Positions 25,092-34,128 of a stretch of 64,000 nt of DNA are shown here, piece by piece. Made by a program: the position numbers and the translations under genes. Position 1 is the first letter of the stretch. Every line of letters begins with the position of its first letter. The notes under the pieces were generated by a model that saw nothing but the letters and a program-made list of their open reading frames with translations, was not told where the DNA came from and searched no databases. Origin of the DNA: Acidobacteriota bacterium (GTDB lineage Bacteria > Acidobacteriota > Blastocatellia > Pyrinomonadales > Pyrinomonadaceae); NCBI GenBank assembly GCA_003223025.1, contig QHXR01000017.1, forward strand, positions 48,659 to 112,658, in the 5' to 3' direction.

Positions 25092-25409
25092 TCAGCGGTT
25101 AACTCGTTCGACCTCGCGTTCCATTCTGCCCGTCACCATGTACCACATCATTTTGAAATCGCTGATGAAGGACCAGACGGGATACTTAAAGCTCGCGGGT
25201 TTGTTTTTCTCGACGACGACGTGAGCGAACCACGCGAATGCGTAGCCTATGAGAAAGAAGACCGGGAAGAAATACCAACGACCGGTCGCGACAAAGTAAA
25301 CGAGCAGAATGATTCCGAGCGTCGTTCCGACAAAATGCAAAACGCGTGTCATCGGCTTGGAGTGCTCCTGCACGTAAAAGTTCCAGAATTCGTCGTAGCT
25401 CGTTATCAT
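25092..25409 (-). CDS. Mpo1-like (DUF962) membrane protein
   Basis: A 105-aa protein. It opens with SYDEFWNFYVQEHSKPMTRVLH, the DUF962 signature containing the conserved His, followed by a helix at 25-45, FAWFAHVVVEKNKPASFKYP and the ending MWYMVTGRM. The yeast homologue Mpo1 is a dioxygenase of 2-hydroxy fatty acids. The His residues H16, H25 and H63 that could bind iron are present. A bacterial role is inferred only by homology. Confidence 0.88.
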   Translation of the reverse strand: MITSYDEFWNFYVQEHSKPMTRVLHFVGTTLGIILLVYFVATGRWYFFPVFFLIGYAFAWFAHVVVEKNKPASFKYPVWSFISDFKMMWYMVTGRMEREVERVNR

Positions 25410-25428
25410 TTGTCTTTCCTATATAGCT

Positions 25429-25492
25429 AATCGTGAATCGTGAATAGTTAGGAGTAACGACGATTGGCTATTTCTATTTCCGATTCACGATT
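25429..25492. repeat. Short palindrome AATCGTGAATCG
   Basis: AATCGTGAATCG (25429-25440) and CGATTCACGATT (25481-25492) are inverted copies between two minus-strand genes. It is a smaller version of the intergenic palindromes. Confidence 0.6.
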
Positions 25493-25494
25493 TA

Positions 25495-25830
25495 CTAATA
25501 ATTCACCCTCACGTACTCTGCCACCGACACGCCGATTATACTGCAAACTATTTTCAGCCCGACGCCTACCACCGAAAAGATCGGAACCGCGATCAGCGCG
25601 GCGGTCCATCCGCGAAACTTTCGCTTTGTCAGGATGTGCGCGAGCAATGCTGCGCAAGTGCTCATGATCAAACTTACGATGACGGCGAGCACGATGTATG
25701 CACCGAATCCGTAAGTTGCATCCGACTCGCTGTATCCGTTCATCGCGAGCAGCATCAAAAAGAAAATGATGACACCGGCGGCGACATTGCAAAGCAAGGT
25801 GATAAAAAACGCTGCGACCTTGCTTGTCAT
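25495..25830 (-). CDS. Small membrane protein, 111 aa
   Basis: The start at 25830 (MTSKVAAFFITLLCNVAAGV) is preferred over a 15-residue extension. Three hydrophobic segments are visible, at about 5-30, 42-66 and 78-101. No family recognised. It is flanked by a short palindrome downstream and the DUF4440 lipoprotein gene upstream on the same strand. Confidence 0.7.
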   Translation of the reverse strand: MTSKVAAFFITLLCNVAAGVIIFFLMLLAMNGYSESDATYGFGAYIVLAVIVSLIMSTCAALLAHILTKRKFRGWTAALIAVPIFSVVGVGLKIVCSIIGVSVAEYVRVNY

Positions 25831-25893
25831 ACCGGCGCGATCGTCGCGACTAGTACATCCGATCGTTTTGTACACATCATATTTTCAAGTGAT

Positions 25894-26430
25894 CTATTTC
25901 GCCGGACCGTCGGAATTGTATGAGTCGAGATAGCATTTCCATTCTCCACCGATTTTCTTCCAGACTTCGAGGTACTTGCCCTTGTCGTTTACCTTCGTAC
26001 CCTTCTCATCCGTAAACGAGAGAGTGTATGTTCCGCTCGTGAATCCCAGCTCGCCTCCTTCCGAGACCTGAACCGTCGTCGGCTCCCATTTGATCGCAAC
26101 ATCTTTTAGTGCAAGCAGCGCCGCCCAGTCTTTCTTCATTGCGTCTTTGCCCTTGGCAATCGGCTGATTCGGCGGAAGTGTCGCGCCGTCTTCGGCCATA
26201 AAGCTTACCGTTAGCTCCACGTCTTTCTTTCCGGCCGCATCGGACCACGCCGTGTCCGCCGCCTTTAGTCGCGCTTCTTCGGTGGCGCGATTAAAAGGAG
26301 GCTTTGCCGGAGTCGTATTGGAGGTCGCGACCGTTGTGTTCGCATTGTTCGTCGGAGCGGACGCGGTTTGATTGCAGCCGGCGAAAATGAACGCTATGCA
26401 GGGGAGTATTAGGGCGCTGAATAATTTCAT
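25894..26430 (-). CDS. DUF4440/SnoaL-like lipoprotein
   Basis: A 178-aa protein. The start at 26430 follows AGGAG and gives a lipoprotein signal ending in the lipobox FAGC (Cys at about residue 18). A Thr/Asn/Pro-rich linker is followed by an NTF2-like domain (LKAADTAWSDAAGKKDVELT, then VWKKIGGEWKCYLDSYNS) typical of DUF4440. Such proteins often bind small ligands at the cell surface. The exact role is unknown. Confidence 0.82.
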   Translation of the reverse strand: MKLFSALILPCIAFIFAGCNQTASAPTNNANTTVATSNTTPAKPPFNRATEEARLKAADTAWSDAAGKKDVELTVSFMAEDGATLPPNQPIAKGKDAMKKDWAALLALKDVAIKWEPTTVQVSEGGELGFTSGTYTLSFTDEKGTKVNDKGKYLEVWKKIGGEWKCYLDSYNSDGPAK

Positions 26431-26572
26431 GATTCTCCTCGGGATTCGAGATTTAAATTCCGCCATGAATATGCACTGTTTTTGCCGACGTGTAAAAAGT
26501 GATTTCACAACATCGACGCAAGCCACGGCTCGTCTCGCGATCTAAAGCGAGCTTCGACTTCGCGCTCGTATC

Positions 26573-27376
26573 TCAAAAAATACGATCCAACTTATAGACA
26601 CCTGTCGACAATCTCTCTGCGAATTTCTCATCCACCAACTGATGATTCGCGCGGCCGGATTCCCATCGATAGAATCCGAACTGTCGCGACATGTCTCCAA
26701 GCAGCGTCATCCCGCACATCGAAAGGTAACAGCGGGCCAGTTCGCGGACAGCGTCGTCGCGTGACATCTTCGTTTTCATTTCTTCCGGAAACCGCGCTTC
26801 GGCGAGTGTCCAGATGTATGTGAATTTTGGAATGTAGAGGACCTGCTGCGGAACGACCTTCATCTTTTTTTGCAGCTCGTCGATCGCTTTCGTCAGATCC
26901 GCCTTGTTCTCAAAACCGCATTCGCTGCGAAGATCGCTCGTCGCCATTTCCCATTCCTTGCGGAGCACCTTCAAAACTTTTCGCGCGTTAACGGTTAACG
27001 CATCTTTCTCTTTCGATTTCGGAATTCCCCAGATCGCATTGAAGACCGGGATCATCCGCGGAGCGAGAAACATCGAATGCCCTTTCACGAGTTTGCCGTA
27101 GTAGACGCGCCCGCGTTCGAGAACCGCGTCTTTCAATACCCACGCCGCACTCGCTTCGGGATCTTTCTGAACATTCCGCGGCATGTGAGCATCGCGTCGT
27201 CCGCAGACGCCGATGTAGAACGAGGGAAGTTCCTTTCGCACATCGGTGAGACCGAGACAGAATCCGAGATCCTCGACCATCGCCTCGGCCTCTTCTGCCG
27301 TCTCGATCTTGAGCGCGTCTTCACGACGCCACTTGCGATCGCGGTATTGTTCGATCTCTTCCGGCAGAGTGCGCAT
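26573..27376 (-). CDS. Winged-helix protein, weakly AlkZ-like, 267 aa
   Basis: The protein is soluble, Lys/Arg/Glu-rich and predicted mostly helical, with segments reminiscent of winged-helix domains (VLRKEWEMATSDLRSECGF, LTKAIDELQKKMKVVP). It vaguely recalls AlkZ/YcaQ-type DNA glycosylase-related proteins, but I see no catalytic QxQ or QxD motif, so a DNA-repair role is only a suggestion. It begins next to a run of GAGAAAT repeats. Single gene. Confidence 0.6.
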   Translation of the reverse strand: MRTLPEEIEQYRDRKWRREDALKIETAEEAEAMVEDLGFCLGLTDVRKELPSFYIGVCGRRDAHMPRNVQKDPEASAAWVLKDAVLERGRVYYGKLVKGHSMFLAPRMIPVFNAIWGIPKSKEKDALTVNARKVLKVLRKEWEMATSDLRSECGFENKADLTKAIDELQKKMKVVPQQVLYIPKFTYIWTLAEARFPEEMKTKMSRDDAVRELARCYLSMCGMTLLGDMSRQFGFYRWESGRANHQLVDEKFAERLSTGVYKLDRIF

Positions 27377-27380
27377 GAAT

Positions 27381-27427
27381 AGATGATAAATGAGAAATGA
27401 GAAGTGAGAAATGAGAGATGATAAATG
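27381..27427. repeat. GAGAAAT 7-mer array
   Basis: Imperfect head-to-tail copies of GAGAAATGA upstream of the winged-helix gene. The same array type occurs at about 63464-63495, 63594-63615 and, inverted, 63887-63905. Confidence 0.65.
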
Positions 27428-27436
27428 AGAAAAAAA

Positions 27437-27519
27437 TCAGCCACCGAGCACACCGATAAAATCGAGAGTCTATATTCAGTGGCTAAATGAAAAACTCTCT
27501 GTGGGCTCGGTGGCTAAAT
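27437..27519. repeat. Palindromic element (AGCCACCGAGC / GCTCGGTGGCT)
   Basis: The left arm, 27439-27469 (AGCCACCGAGCACACCGATA), and the right arm, ending near 27516, are imperfect inverted copies, with an internal AGTGGCTAAAT echo. It lies between two minus-strand genes. Confidence 0.7.
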
Positions 27520-27586
27520 CTTACGCGAAGCAAAAAAACGAGCAGTGAAACACTGCCCGCCTTAATCGAGTTGCTTGTGATCCCGA

Positions 27587-29302
27587 CTAATTATCCGTCG
27601 GAGCGCGTCGCGCGGTCGTATTCGGCGATGTAGATTGGATCGTTATCATCGTACCTTTCATTAACTGCAGATCGTCGCGACCCTGGACGAGGACGGAACC
27701 TGCACCGGCTCCGCCGCCGATGACCGCACCGATCGCCGCACCAGTACCGCCGCCCGCGATCGCACCGATGATCGCGCCGATGCCCGCACCGAGACCGCCG
27801 CGCTTCGCCGTGTTCTTCGTCTGGCTGCCGCCTCTAACGGTGCCTTCGGGATCCACCCTGACTGCCTTTCCGGTATGATCTTTCATCGATTGCAGATAAC
27901 CCGCGAAATCATAACGCTGACCATCGCGAAGCGTGATCGTTTCAAAATGGAATGTCATGTTCGAACGACCCGAAACTCTTCCTGATCGGCCAACACCGGT
28001 TACGAATCCGTCGATCGTCGCACCGCGAAACGCATCCGGCGATTGCACCGTCAACTTAAAGCGATCGTTGTTCTGCGTCGTCTTTGTATCGATCGCCGTT
28101 TCCAGAAATCCGCTGACTATCGTGCCGCTCGGGACGATGAACTCGCCGACGCGACTTGGCACGGCTGTCGGAGTCGCACCGGGTCGATCGTTCGGATCGT
28201 TACTCGAAAAAACTGCGTCGTCCCCCGAATCCGCAGCCCCCGAATTCGGAGCGATCCCAAGACCCGCGACATCATCTGTCTTGTTGTAGACGCTCTCGGC
28301 GAAAATGGTCTCTTCGAGATAGTCGGTCGTGATACGACGAGTCACTTTCAAACTGCGGCCGTTGTCCTGCGGGACAAACGTGACGGCGTAATCGGTCTCA
28401 CCGCCGAGGCTCGTGATCGTCAATTCCTGTCCTCGCAACGTTGCTTTCAAACGGACGGTGCGTCCGTTCTCCTGCTCGGTTTTCTCGCGGCCGTCAGCGA
28501 CGAATGAAACCGGCTGCGCTTTCGAAGACGCAAGCGTCACTTCGTTACCGCGAATATCGATCGCGATCTGTTCCGGAGCGTCGAGCTTCGATTCAAGATC
28601 CTGACGCTGATCGTTCCCGACGTTGCTGCCCGAAACAATGTCCGCTGCTTTTTCGCTGCGGGCGAGGTCGATCTGATATGTGCCGGTCAGCCCATTTGAG
28701 TTCGCGGGAGAAGTCGTGCGGCGAGCCGGAACTGCCGGAATGATCCTCGCTGAAGTTCCCGACTGCGTGGTCGTCCTGCGACTCGTTGTCCTGTTTCCAT
28801 CTCGCGTCGTCTGGGTGATCGTCGTCTGATTTATCGTGTTATCCGAATATGCAGGATCGCGAGTTTCCCAGTCAGGCACAACGCCGTAATTCGTCGCGAG
28901 AGAATTTATCGTCGTTCGGACCGCGTTCCAGTTCGTGTCGATCCGCTGATTCTGCGGATTACTTTTCAAAAAAGCATCGACATCTTTCGCCGCGATGATG
29001 ATCGAATGAATGTCGTCGCGATTGTCTTTTCGATTGTTCAGATTCTCTTCAAGATCATCGACCTTCGTCTGCAGAGTCCGAATGCTGTCGTGAACGCCGT
29101 CGATATCCTGGGTCGGCGATGAAGTGCTTTTAAGCTGATAGTCGAGCCCGTACTGGAAATCGTCGATCTGTGCGTTGAGGCTTCGCACAGAATCGCGGAT
29201 CTGCTTTTCATTGCGTCGCTGCGCGTTGCTGAGACCGGCAGTTCCGAGGATCAAAAAAAGAATTGCGGCGACTGTAGCTACTGGCTTAACTGGGGGTTTC
29301 AT
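27587..29302 (-). CDS. Secreted protein with coiled-coil region and C-terminal glycine zipper
   Basis: A 571-aa protein. The start at 29302 has AGGAG upstream and yields a Sec signal (VATVAAILFLILGTAGLSNA). Residues about 30-150 are helical with heptad-like periodicity. A Thr/Arg-rich linker follows, and the middle (about 190-320) is beta-rich. Near the C-terminus GGLGAGIGAIIGAIAGG and related Gly-xxx-Gly repeats form a glycine-zipper segment that may insert in a membrane, followed by VLVQGRDDLQLMKGTMI. No known family is clear. The architecture resembles large secreted proteins common in acidobacteria. Confidence 0.75.
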   Translation of the reverse strand: MKPPVKPVATVAAILFLILGTAGLSNAQRRNEKQIRDSVRSLNAQIDDFQYGLDYQLKSTSSPTQDIDGVHDSIRTLQTKVDDLEENLNNRKDNRDDIHSIIIAAKDVDAFLKSNPQNQRIDTNWNAVRTTINSLATNYGVVPDWETRDPAYSDNTINQTTITQTTRDGNRTTSRRTTTQSGTSARIIPAVPARRTTSPANSNGLTGTYQIDLARSEKAADIVSGSNVGNDQRQDLESKLDAPEQIAIDIRGNEVTLASSKAQPVSFVADGREKTEQENGRTVRLKATLRGQELTITSLGGETDYAVTFVPQDNGRSLKVTRRITTDYLEETIFAESVYNKTDDVAGLGIAPNSGAADSGDDAVFSSNDPNDRPGATPTAVPSRVGEFIVPSGTIVSGFLETAIDTKTTQNNDRFKLTVQSPDAFRGATIDGFVTGVGRSGRVSGRSNMTFHFETITLRDGQRYDFAGYLQSMKDHTGKAVRVDPEGTVRGGSQTKNTAKRGGLGAGIGAIIGAIAGGGTGAAIGAVIGGGAGAGSVLVQGRDDLQLMKGTMITIQSTSPNTTARRAPTDN

Positions 29303-29445
29303 AATCCAACTCCTAGAAGTGTAAAAGAGACTAGTCCGACCAATTTGAAGCATTTATTGTTCCAAAAGTTGTTCGGATCCGGCGCGCCGGCGGCGGGTCC
29401 GTATCCATGTGCTAAAATTCACTCAAACTATACCGCAATAATACG

Positions 29446-29868
29446 ATGTCAGGACACGATTACAAGGCGACGGTTCATTACGCGGGCGACGATTTCTTTA
29501 TCGGAACTTCTCCGAGTGGTCATGCCCAAACGATTGATGCAAAAGGCGATAGGCGAGCCGCGGCGAGCCCGTTAGAACTGCTTTTAATATCGGTCGCGGC
29601 ATGTACGGCGGCGGATGTGCAGTCGATCCTCGAAAAGAAGCGGCAGGAAGTCACGAGCTACGACGTCGAGGTCACCGGCGAACGGGTCGAGGACCATCCC
29701 CGGAAGTTCATCAAGTTCCACGTTCACCATATCGTGCGCGGGCGTAGCGTTTCGGAAAAGGCGGTCGCCAACGCGATCGAATTGTCGGATACGAAATATT
29801 GTTCGGTCGCGGCGACCGTCCGCCCGACGGCGGAGATCACGACGAGTTACGAGATCGTAGAATCTTGA
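29446..29868 (+). CDS. OsmC-family protein
   Basis: A 140-aa protein. The OsmC/Ohr fold is recognised from SPLELLLISVAACTAADVQS with the conserved Cys in the AACTAxDV motif, and from the C-terminal DTKYCSVAATVRPTAEITTS with the second Cys (KYCSV). These two cysteines are the peroxidase site in OsmC and Ohr, which reduce organic hydroperoxides. No signal peptide. Its 3' end abuts the convergent VWA gene by one base. Confidence 0.92.
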   Translation: MSGHDYKATVHYAGDDFFIGTSPSGHAQTIDAKGDRRAAASPLELLLISVAACTAADVQSILEKKRQEVTSYDVEVTGERVEDHPRKFIKFHVHHIVRGRSVSEKAVANAIELSDTKYCSVAATVRPTAEITTSYEIVES

Positions 29869-29869
29869 T

Positions 29870-30826
29870 TCAATATTTTTCCGGAACGTAATAACTATCT
29901 CGAACTAATCCCTGGCGCTTCTCGCCGTTAGCTCCGTCCTTAACTTCGACTCGAAGCTTTCTGGTCGAATCTCTCGCGGTATTCGTCGATGTATAACTGA
30001 TCACGTACTGCGACCGCATTTCGATAAAAAATGCCTTCAGGTTTGCGAGCACCTGATCTTGCGTATATTTCTTTTCATGGAAATAAACGTTGCCACCGGT
30101 TCGAAGGCTTACCGTCGACGCGAACGTCCGCGCACTTTTTGAACTAGTCGCTTTTATTTCGCTCATCATCGCGAACGGAAAGATCTGAACGCCGCTGTTG
30201 CCAATAGACTTCAGCAAATCCTTGAACGAGTAGTAGCTATTGATATCTTCGCAATCGGAGACAAGTAGAACTGCATACTTTTTCGACCGGTCCGATTTTT
30301 CCATTTCCTTGATTCTCTCGACCGCCAGAAACAGAGCATCCGAAACCGCCGATTGCCCGCCCTCGACGTAAAGGTTCTCTATCGAGCCGATCATCTTCGC
30401 CTTGTTCGGCGTCCACTCCTGCAAGACCTCGATCTTATCACTGCTGATAAAGCGGATCACCATTCCCTCATCGTCGGCGTCCAAATTGAAGACCGCGAGT
30501 TTCGCCACATTGATGATCGTACCGATCTGGCTTCTCAACGATCCCGAGTTGTCTACAAGCAGCGCGAGTGACAGCGGATCTTTCTTCTCGAAGCTCGTCA
30601 ACTTCTGTTCGACGTCGTCTTCAAAAACTTTTAGATCCTCGATCTTTATTTCGTTGACCAATTCGTTTTTCGGATCGAGCACCATGACATTCGCTTTTAC
30701 TTCGACCGGCGTTTGAACTTTGGGCTCATCGCTTTTCTTCTTACGGTCTTTATCTTGGGCGACCGCGCAAAGCGAAGCGATAAGAACGAACATCAACAGA
30801 ACTGTGAGGCTTCTTCCAATTTTCAT
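29870..30826 (-). CDS. Secreted VWA-domain protein (VWFA-related, acidobacterial type)
   Basis: A 318-aa protein. A signal peptide (about 1-24) is followed by a lead-in domain with PVEVKANVMVLDPKNELVNE and IEDLKVFEDDVEQKLTSFEK, characteristic of the TIGR03436-type family, and a VWA domain whose MIDAS DNSGS is intact (LALLVDNSGSLRSQI). The closing part (RKLRVEVKDGANGEKRQG) matches the family. Function is unknown, but metal-dependent protein binding outside the cytoplasm is expected. Confidence 0.88.
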   Translation of the reverse strand: MKIGRSLTVLLMFVLIASLCAVAQDKDRKKKSDEPKVQTPVEVKANVMVLDPKNELVNEIKIEDLKVFEDDVEQKLTSFEKKDPLSLALLVDNSGSLRSQIGTIINVAKLAVFNLDADDEGMVIRFISSDKIEVLQEWTPNKAKMIGSIENLYVEGGQSAVSDALFLAVERIKEMEKSDRSKKYAVLLVSDCEDINSYYSFKDLLKSIGNSGVQIFPFAMMSEIKATSSKSARTFASTVSLRTGGNVYFHEKKYTQDQVLANLKAFFIEMRSQYVISYTSTNTARDSTRKLRVEVKDGANGEKRQGLVRDSYYVPEKY

Positions 30827-30966
30827 GTGGCGATCTTCGGATAACATTTCAGGAGGTTTTCGAGATTTCGAATGTAAGAAGGTTAACTTCAGACGATAAA
30901 TTAATCAATGGAGTTGTTAATCGAAACTCGTTACAATCTTACTCACTCTTCCGAACTGAATTTCAA

Positions 30967-33144
30967 ATGAAAAATCTTTTCTATATTTTGCTCTGCGTGC
31001 ATATCGCTTTGTTGCAAAGCGCCTACGCCCAAACCTCTTCAGCCCCGAAGGGTTACACGATCGAGATTCTCAAGGCCGAAGACGCCCGTCGATATGACAA
31101 CGTCGTCGAGACGTTTTTGAAGAGCCCGAGTGAACCGGTGCGCGTCCGTGCGGCTCTCGCTGCAGGACGAATTGGAAATGAGGCCGCGGTCCCTGTGCTC
31201 GCGGAGCTATTGGAAAAAGATCCGTCGGCGAAAGTGCGCGAGATGTGTGCGTTCGCGCTTGGCGAGATCGAATCAATAGATGCTGCAGACGCAATCATGA
31301 GAGCGATGTCGGCGGATCCGACGCTGGATGCCGTTCTCGCCCGTGCCGTCGAAGCTGCAGGTAAGATCGCCGCGGCAAATGCAAAACATTCAAAAGCTGC
31401 CGAGCTCGGGAAGGCGATCGTTAAGACTCTGGACGATTCGACCGATGTTCTCACAAGAAAGCTCGCTCTTACCGCCGTCCTTCGAGCTCGTCCCGCCGGT
31501 TCCGAAGAAGTTGTAAGGAAATCGCTAGCTCACACCGATCCCACGATCGTCTCGGACGCGTTGAATACGCTTACAAGAATGCGTGCGAAGAATGCGAATC
31601 GTGATGCGCGCGATCTGCTCGCAACAAATGTTCATGCGATCGTACGTGCGAACTCAGCTCGTTTATTGGGTGCGGCTGAAGATAAAGATGCGATTGATAT
31701 TTTAATCAGGGCTGCGACATCCGATAAAGATTCGCGCGTACGCGTTGCGGCGATCCGTTCGCTTGCCGCGTTGAAAGATCCAAAGGGCGCCGAGCCGTTG
31801 CTAAAGCGCGGAGAAATTTTATTCGCGGCATACAAAATAGCGAAGAAGCCGAACTTTATTCCGGATGAACAAAACGAGTTCATCGAGATCGCGACGACGC
31901 TTGGACGTCTGCTGATGAATTCGGGAAATGAACGCGCGGTAAATCTATTTCGTGAGTTTGGAAAATTGGATCTCGGATTTTCAACCGAAGTTTACATTGC
32001 AAGAGTTCGCGTCTCGCCGAGCCACGGCGATAACGATAAGCCGGACCTTACGAGCTGGAGACAATACAGCACGCTCGCACAAGTCGTCGGCGAATTCGCC
32101 GCGCTCGAACCGGAAACGGAAGAAGGCAGACAGATGAAGATCGAAGCTCCGGCGATCCTCGGACCCCTCGCGAAAGCTTATGCCGAAGCGGATCCGGTGC
32201 ATGATGCCGCGACGATCAAGGCTGGACCGGATGTTCTGCAGGCATTTGCTAGATTCAAAACCGCTGATCTCGGGAAGATCGCGCTCACCGCACTTCAGAA
32301 TAAAGACGTTCAGATCCGTGCGACGGCAGCGGGAATTCTTGGTGATCTGCCGCCATCCGCAGAAAATCTCGAAGCGCTCAGGGCCGCATTCGAAAGTGCT
32401 TCGCGAACTGATCTATCCGAGAACGACGCGCAATTAGCGATCATGGATGCACTCTTCAAGCTTGATAAGAAAGCGACGGCGAGTGTGATCATAAGAGCCC
32501 TCGGTCGTCCGGACTTTGTCATCCGAAAAAAAGCGATCGATTTTTTGAAGGACAACGATGCATGGAAGGATTACCCGGCGGATGAGGTCGCATGGCTTCG
32601 AAAGCAGGCGGCCGGCCACACAGTAATGCCATATCCGCCGAAGGGCGCGACGAAGCTCGGTCAGGTTCTGAACACCGACGCTGATTACCAGCGTGCGCTG
32701 TCTCGAAAGAATGGAAGCATTCGCGCGATCCTCACAACGACGAAGGGAACTTTCACGATCGAATTTTTACCCGAGGATGCTCCGCTGACGGTCGATAATT
32801 TTATCAAGCTCGCGCGTGTGAATTATTTCAACGGATTGGAAGTCCACCGCGTCGTACCGAACTTCGTCATGCAGGATGGCGATCCGCGCGGTGACGGCAA
32901 CGGCGGCCCGGGCTGGTCGATCCGTTGCGAGATCAACATGGTTCCGTATGATCGCGGCGCGGTTGGGATGGCCTTGTCCGGTAAGGACACCGGCGGTTCG
33001 CAATGGTTCGTCACGCACTCGCCGCAACCGCATCTCGACGGAGGCTACACGGTCTTCGGCCGCGTGAACGAAACGGGCATGAAAGTCGTAGATAGAATCG
33101 TGCGGGGAGATAAGATCCTGAGTGTGAAGGTTGTTGGACGGTAG
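30967..33144 (+). CDS. Secreted HEAT-repeat / cyclophilin fusion protein
   Basis: A 725-aa protein. A signal peptide (1-21) is followed by about 500 residues of HEAT-type helical repeats (PVRVRAALAAGRIGNEAAVP and similar units), then a cyclophilin-type peptidyl-prolyl isomerase at about 575-725: GTFTIEFLPEDAPLTVDNFI, GLEVHRVVPNFVMQDGDPRG, SGKDTGGSQWFVTHSPQPHL and YTVFGRV. The active-site Arg, Phe and Gln are present. The scaffold plus foldase arrangement suggests a periplasmic protein-folding or assembly factor. It is flanked by a palindrome downstream. Confidence 0.92.
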   Translation: MKNLFYILLCVHIALLQSAYAQTSSAPKGYTIEILKAEDARRYDNVVETFLKSPSEPVRVRAALAAGRIGNEAAVPVLAELLEKDPSAKVREMCAFALGEIESIDAADAIMRAMSADPTLDAVLARAVEAAGKIAAANAKHSKAAELGKAIVKTLDDSTDVLTRKLALTAVLRARPAGSEEVVRKSLAHTDPTIVSDALNTLTRMRAKNANRDARDLLATNVHAIVRANSARLLGAAEDKDAIDILIRAATSDKDSRVRVAAIRSLAALKDPKGAEPLLKRGEILFAAYKIAKKPNFIPDEQNEFIEIATTLGRLLMNSGNERAVNLFREFGKLDLGFSTEVYIARVRVSPSHGDNDKPDLTSWRQYSTLAQVVGEFAALEPETEEGRQMKIEAPAILGPLAKAYAEADPVHDAATIKAGPDVLQAFARFKTADLGKIALTALQNKDVQIRATAAGILGDLPPSAENLEALRAAFESASRTDLSENDAQLAIMDALFKLDKKATASVIIRALGRPDFVIRKKAIDFLKDNDAWKDYPADEVAWLRKQAAGHTVMPYPPKGATKLGQVLNTDADYQRALSRKNGSIRAILTTTKGTFTIEFLPEDAPLTVDNFIKLARVNYFNGLEVHRVVPNFVMQDGDPRGDGNGGPGWSIRCEINMVPYDRGAVGMALSGKDTGGSQWFVTHSPQPHLDGGYTVFGRVNETGMKVVDRIVRGDKILSVKVVGR

Positions 33145-33161
33145 TTTCGCCTCACGCTCCA

Positions 33162-33342
33162 GGTCGCGTCAGCGACCGTATGAGTTTAGCCGTGGCCCTT
33201 CAGGCCACGGTCGACCGCGGATGGCAATCGCGTCGCTTAGCGACGCTTGAAGATTCAGTCGTCGCTGACGCGACGGGAATTATGTCGCCTCTTCCGTGGC
33301 CTGAAGGGCCACGGCTAAACGCATGTAGTCGCTACGCGACAC
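33162..33342. repeat. Nested palindromic element (181 bp)
   Basis: The outer arms GTCGCGTCAGCGACCGTATG (33163 on) and the complement ending at 33342 enclose TTTAGCCGTGGCCCTTCAGG (33185-33210), inverted at 33294-33319. Inside these lies a short CGTCGCTTAGCGACG hairpin. It is located between the cyclophilin and DUF4112 genes. Confidence 0.8.
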
Positions 33343-33375
33343 AAAGGCGGAAGAATAGTTAGGCCGTCAAGCAAT

Positions 33376-33885
33376 ATGGAAGAAACACGCGGCGTTCTCG
33401 GATTGCCGAAAAAACAACACTCACAAGTCGAGATCGAAGAAGGTCTCGAGAATCTCGCGCGTTACCTCGATGGACTGTTTCGAATACCGGGAACAAGTTG
33501 GCGATTCGGTCTTGACGCGATCATCGGCCTCATCCCGAATGTCGGTGACACGCTGACGTCATTCGCGTCGTTTTATATTTTGCTCGCCGGTGCGCGATAC
33601 GGGGTTTCGAAAATCACCTTGCTTCGAATGGCATTCAACATCGGTTTGGATTATGTCGTCGGCAGCATACCGTTCATCGGCGACGCTTTCGATTTTTTCT
33701 GGAAATCTAATCAGCAGAACATGGATCTGATCCGGACCCGCGCGACCGGAAAAGGCGAAGGCAAGACAAGCGATTACATTTTTATCTTCGGAATCATCGG
33801 CGTGCTCATACTTCTTCTCATCGGCTCGATCATCGCGAGTGCGGCAATTCTTTACTACATCTTCTCAAGCATGCCGTTGGTCTAA
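33376..33885 (+). CDS. DUF4112 membrane protein
   Basis: A 169-aa protein. The hallmark LDGLFRIPGTSWRFGLDAII, then GLIPNVGDTLTS, and later DYVVGSIPFIGDAFDFFWKS define DUF4112. Two pairs of hydrophobic segments follow, including LIIGVLILLLIG-like stretches near 137-158. The function of the family is unknown. It sits directly downstream of a palindromic element. Confidence 0.88.
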   Translation: MEETRGVLGLPKKQHSQVEIEEGLENLARYLDGLFRIPGTSWRFGLDAIIGLIPNVGDTLTSFASFYILLAGARYGVSKITLLRMAFNIGLDYVVGSIPFIGDAFDFFWKSNQQNMDLIRTRATGKGEGKTSDYIFIFGIIGVLILLLIGSIIASAAILYYIFSSMPLV

Positions 33886-33952
33886 GAAGACTTGGATGAA
33901 TCTCAGGAAATTGCCGCAAGTCGCTTTCGTTCGCATCTAAAGCAGTTTTCTT

Positions 33953-34028
33953 CAGTGGATAGTTAATAGTTTGAAGTGGGTAGTTGATCGGATCCGACTT
34001 GTCACTTGTAACTTCTAACTATCCACTG
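33953..34028. repeat. Palindromic element (CAGTGGATAGTTA)
   Basis: CAGTGGATAGTTA (33953-33965) and TAACTATCCACTG (about 34016-34028) are inverted, with a partly matching interior (AAGTGGGTAGTTGAT / CACTTGTAACTT). Confidence 0.75.
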
Positions 34029-34076
34029 GATAAAAAAAGCATCTTTGTTGATACGGCGTCTTTCGCGCGACGGCGT

Positions 34077-34103
34077 AAAAAAGGCTCGCCGATTAAGCGA
34101 GCC
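34077..34103 (-). terminator. Intrinsic terminator of the perR operon
   Basis: On the minus strand GGCTCGC TTAATCG GCGAGCC is followed by six T. It lies 25 bases beyond the stop of the thioredoxin-like gene, the last gene of that unit. Confidence 0.85.
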
Positions 34104-34128
34104 CTCGATAAATGTAAATCCGGATGTA

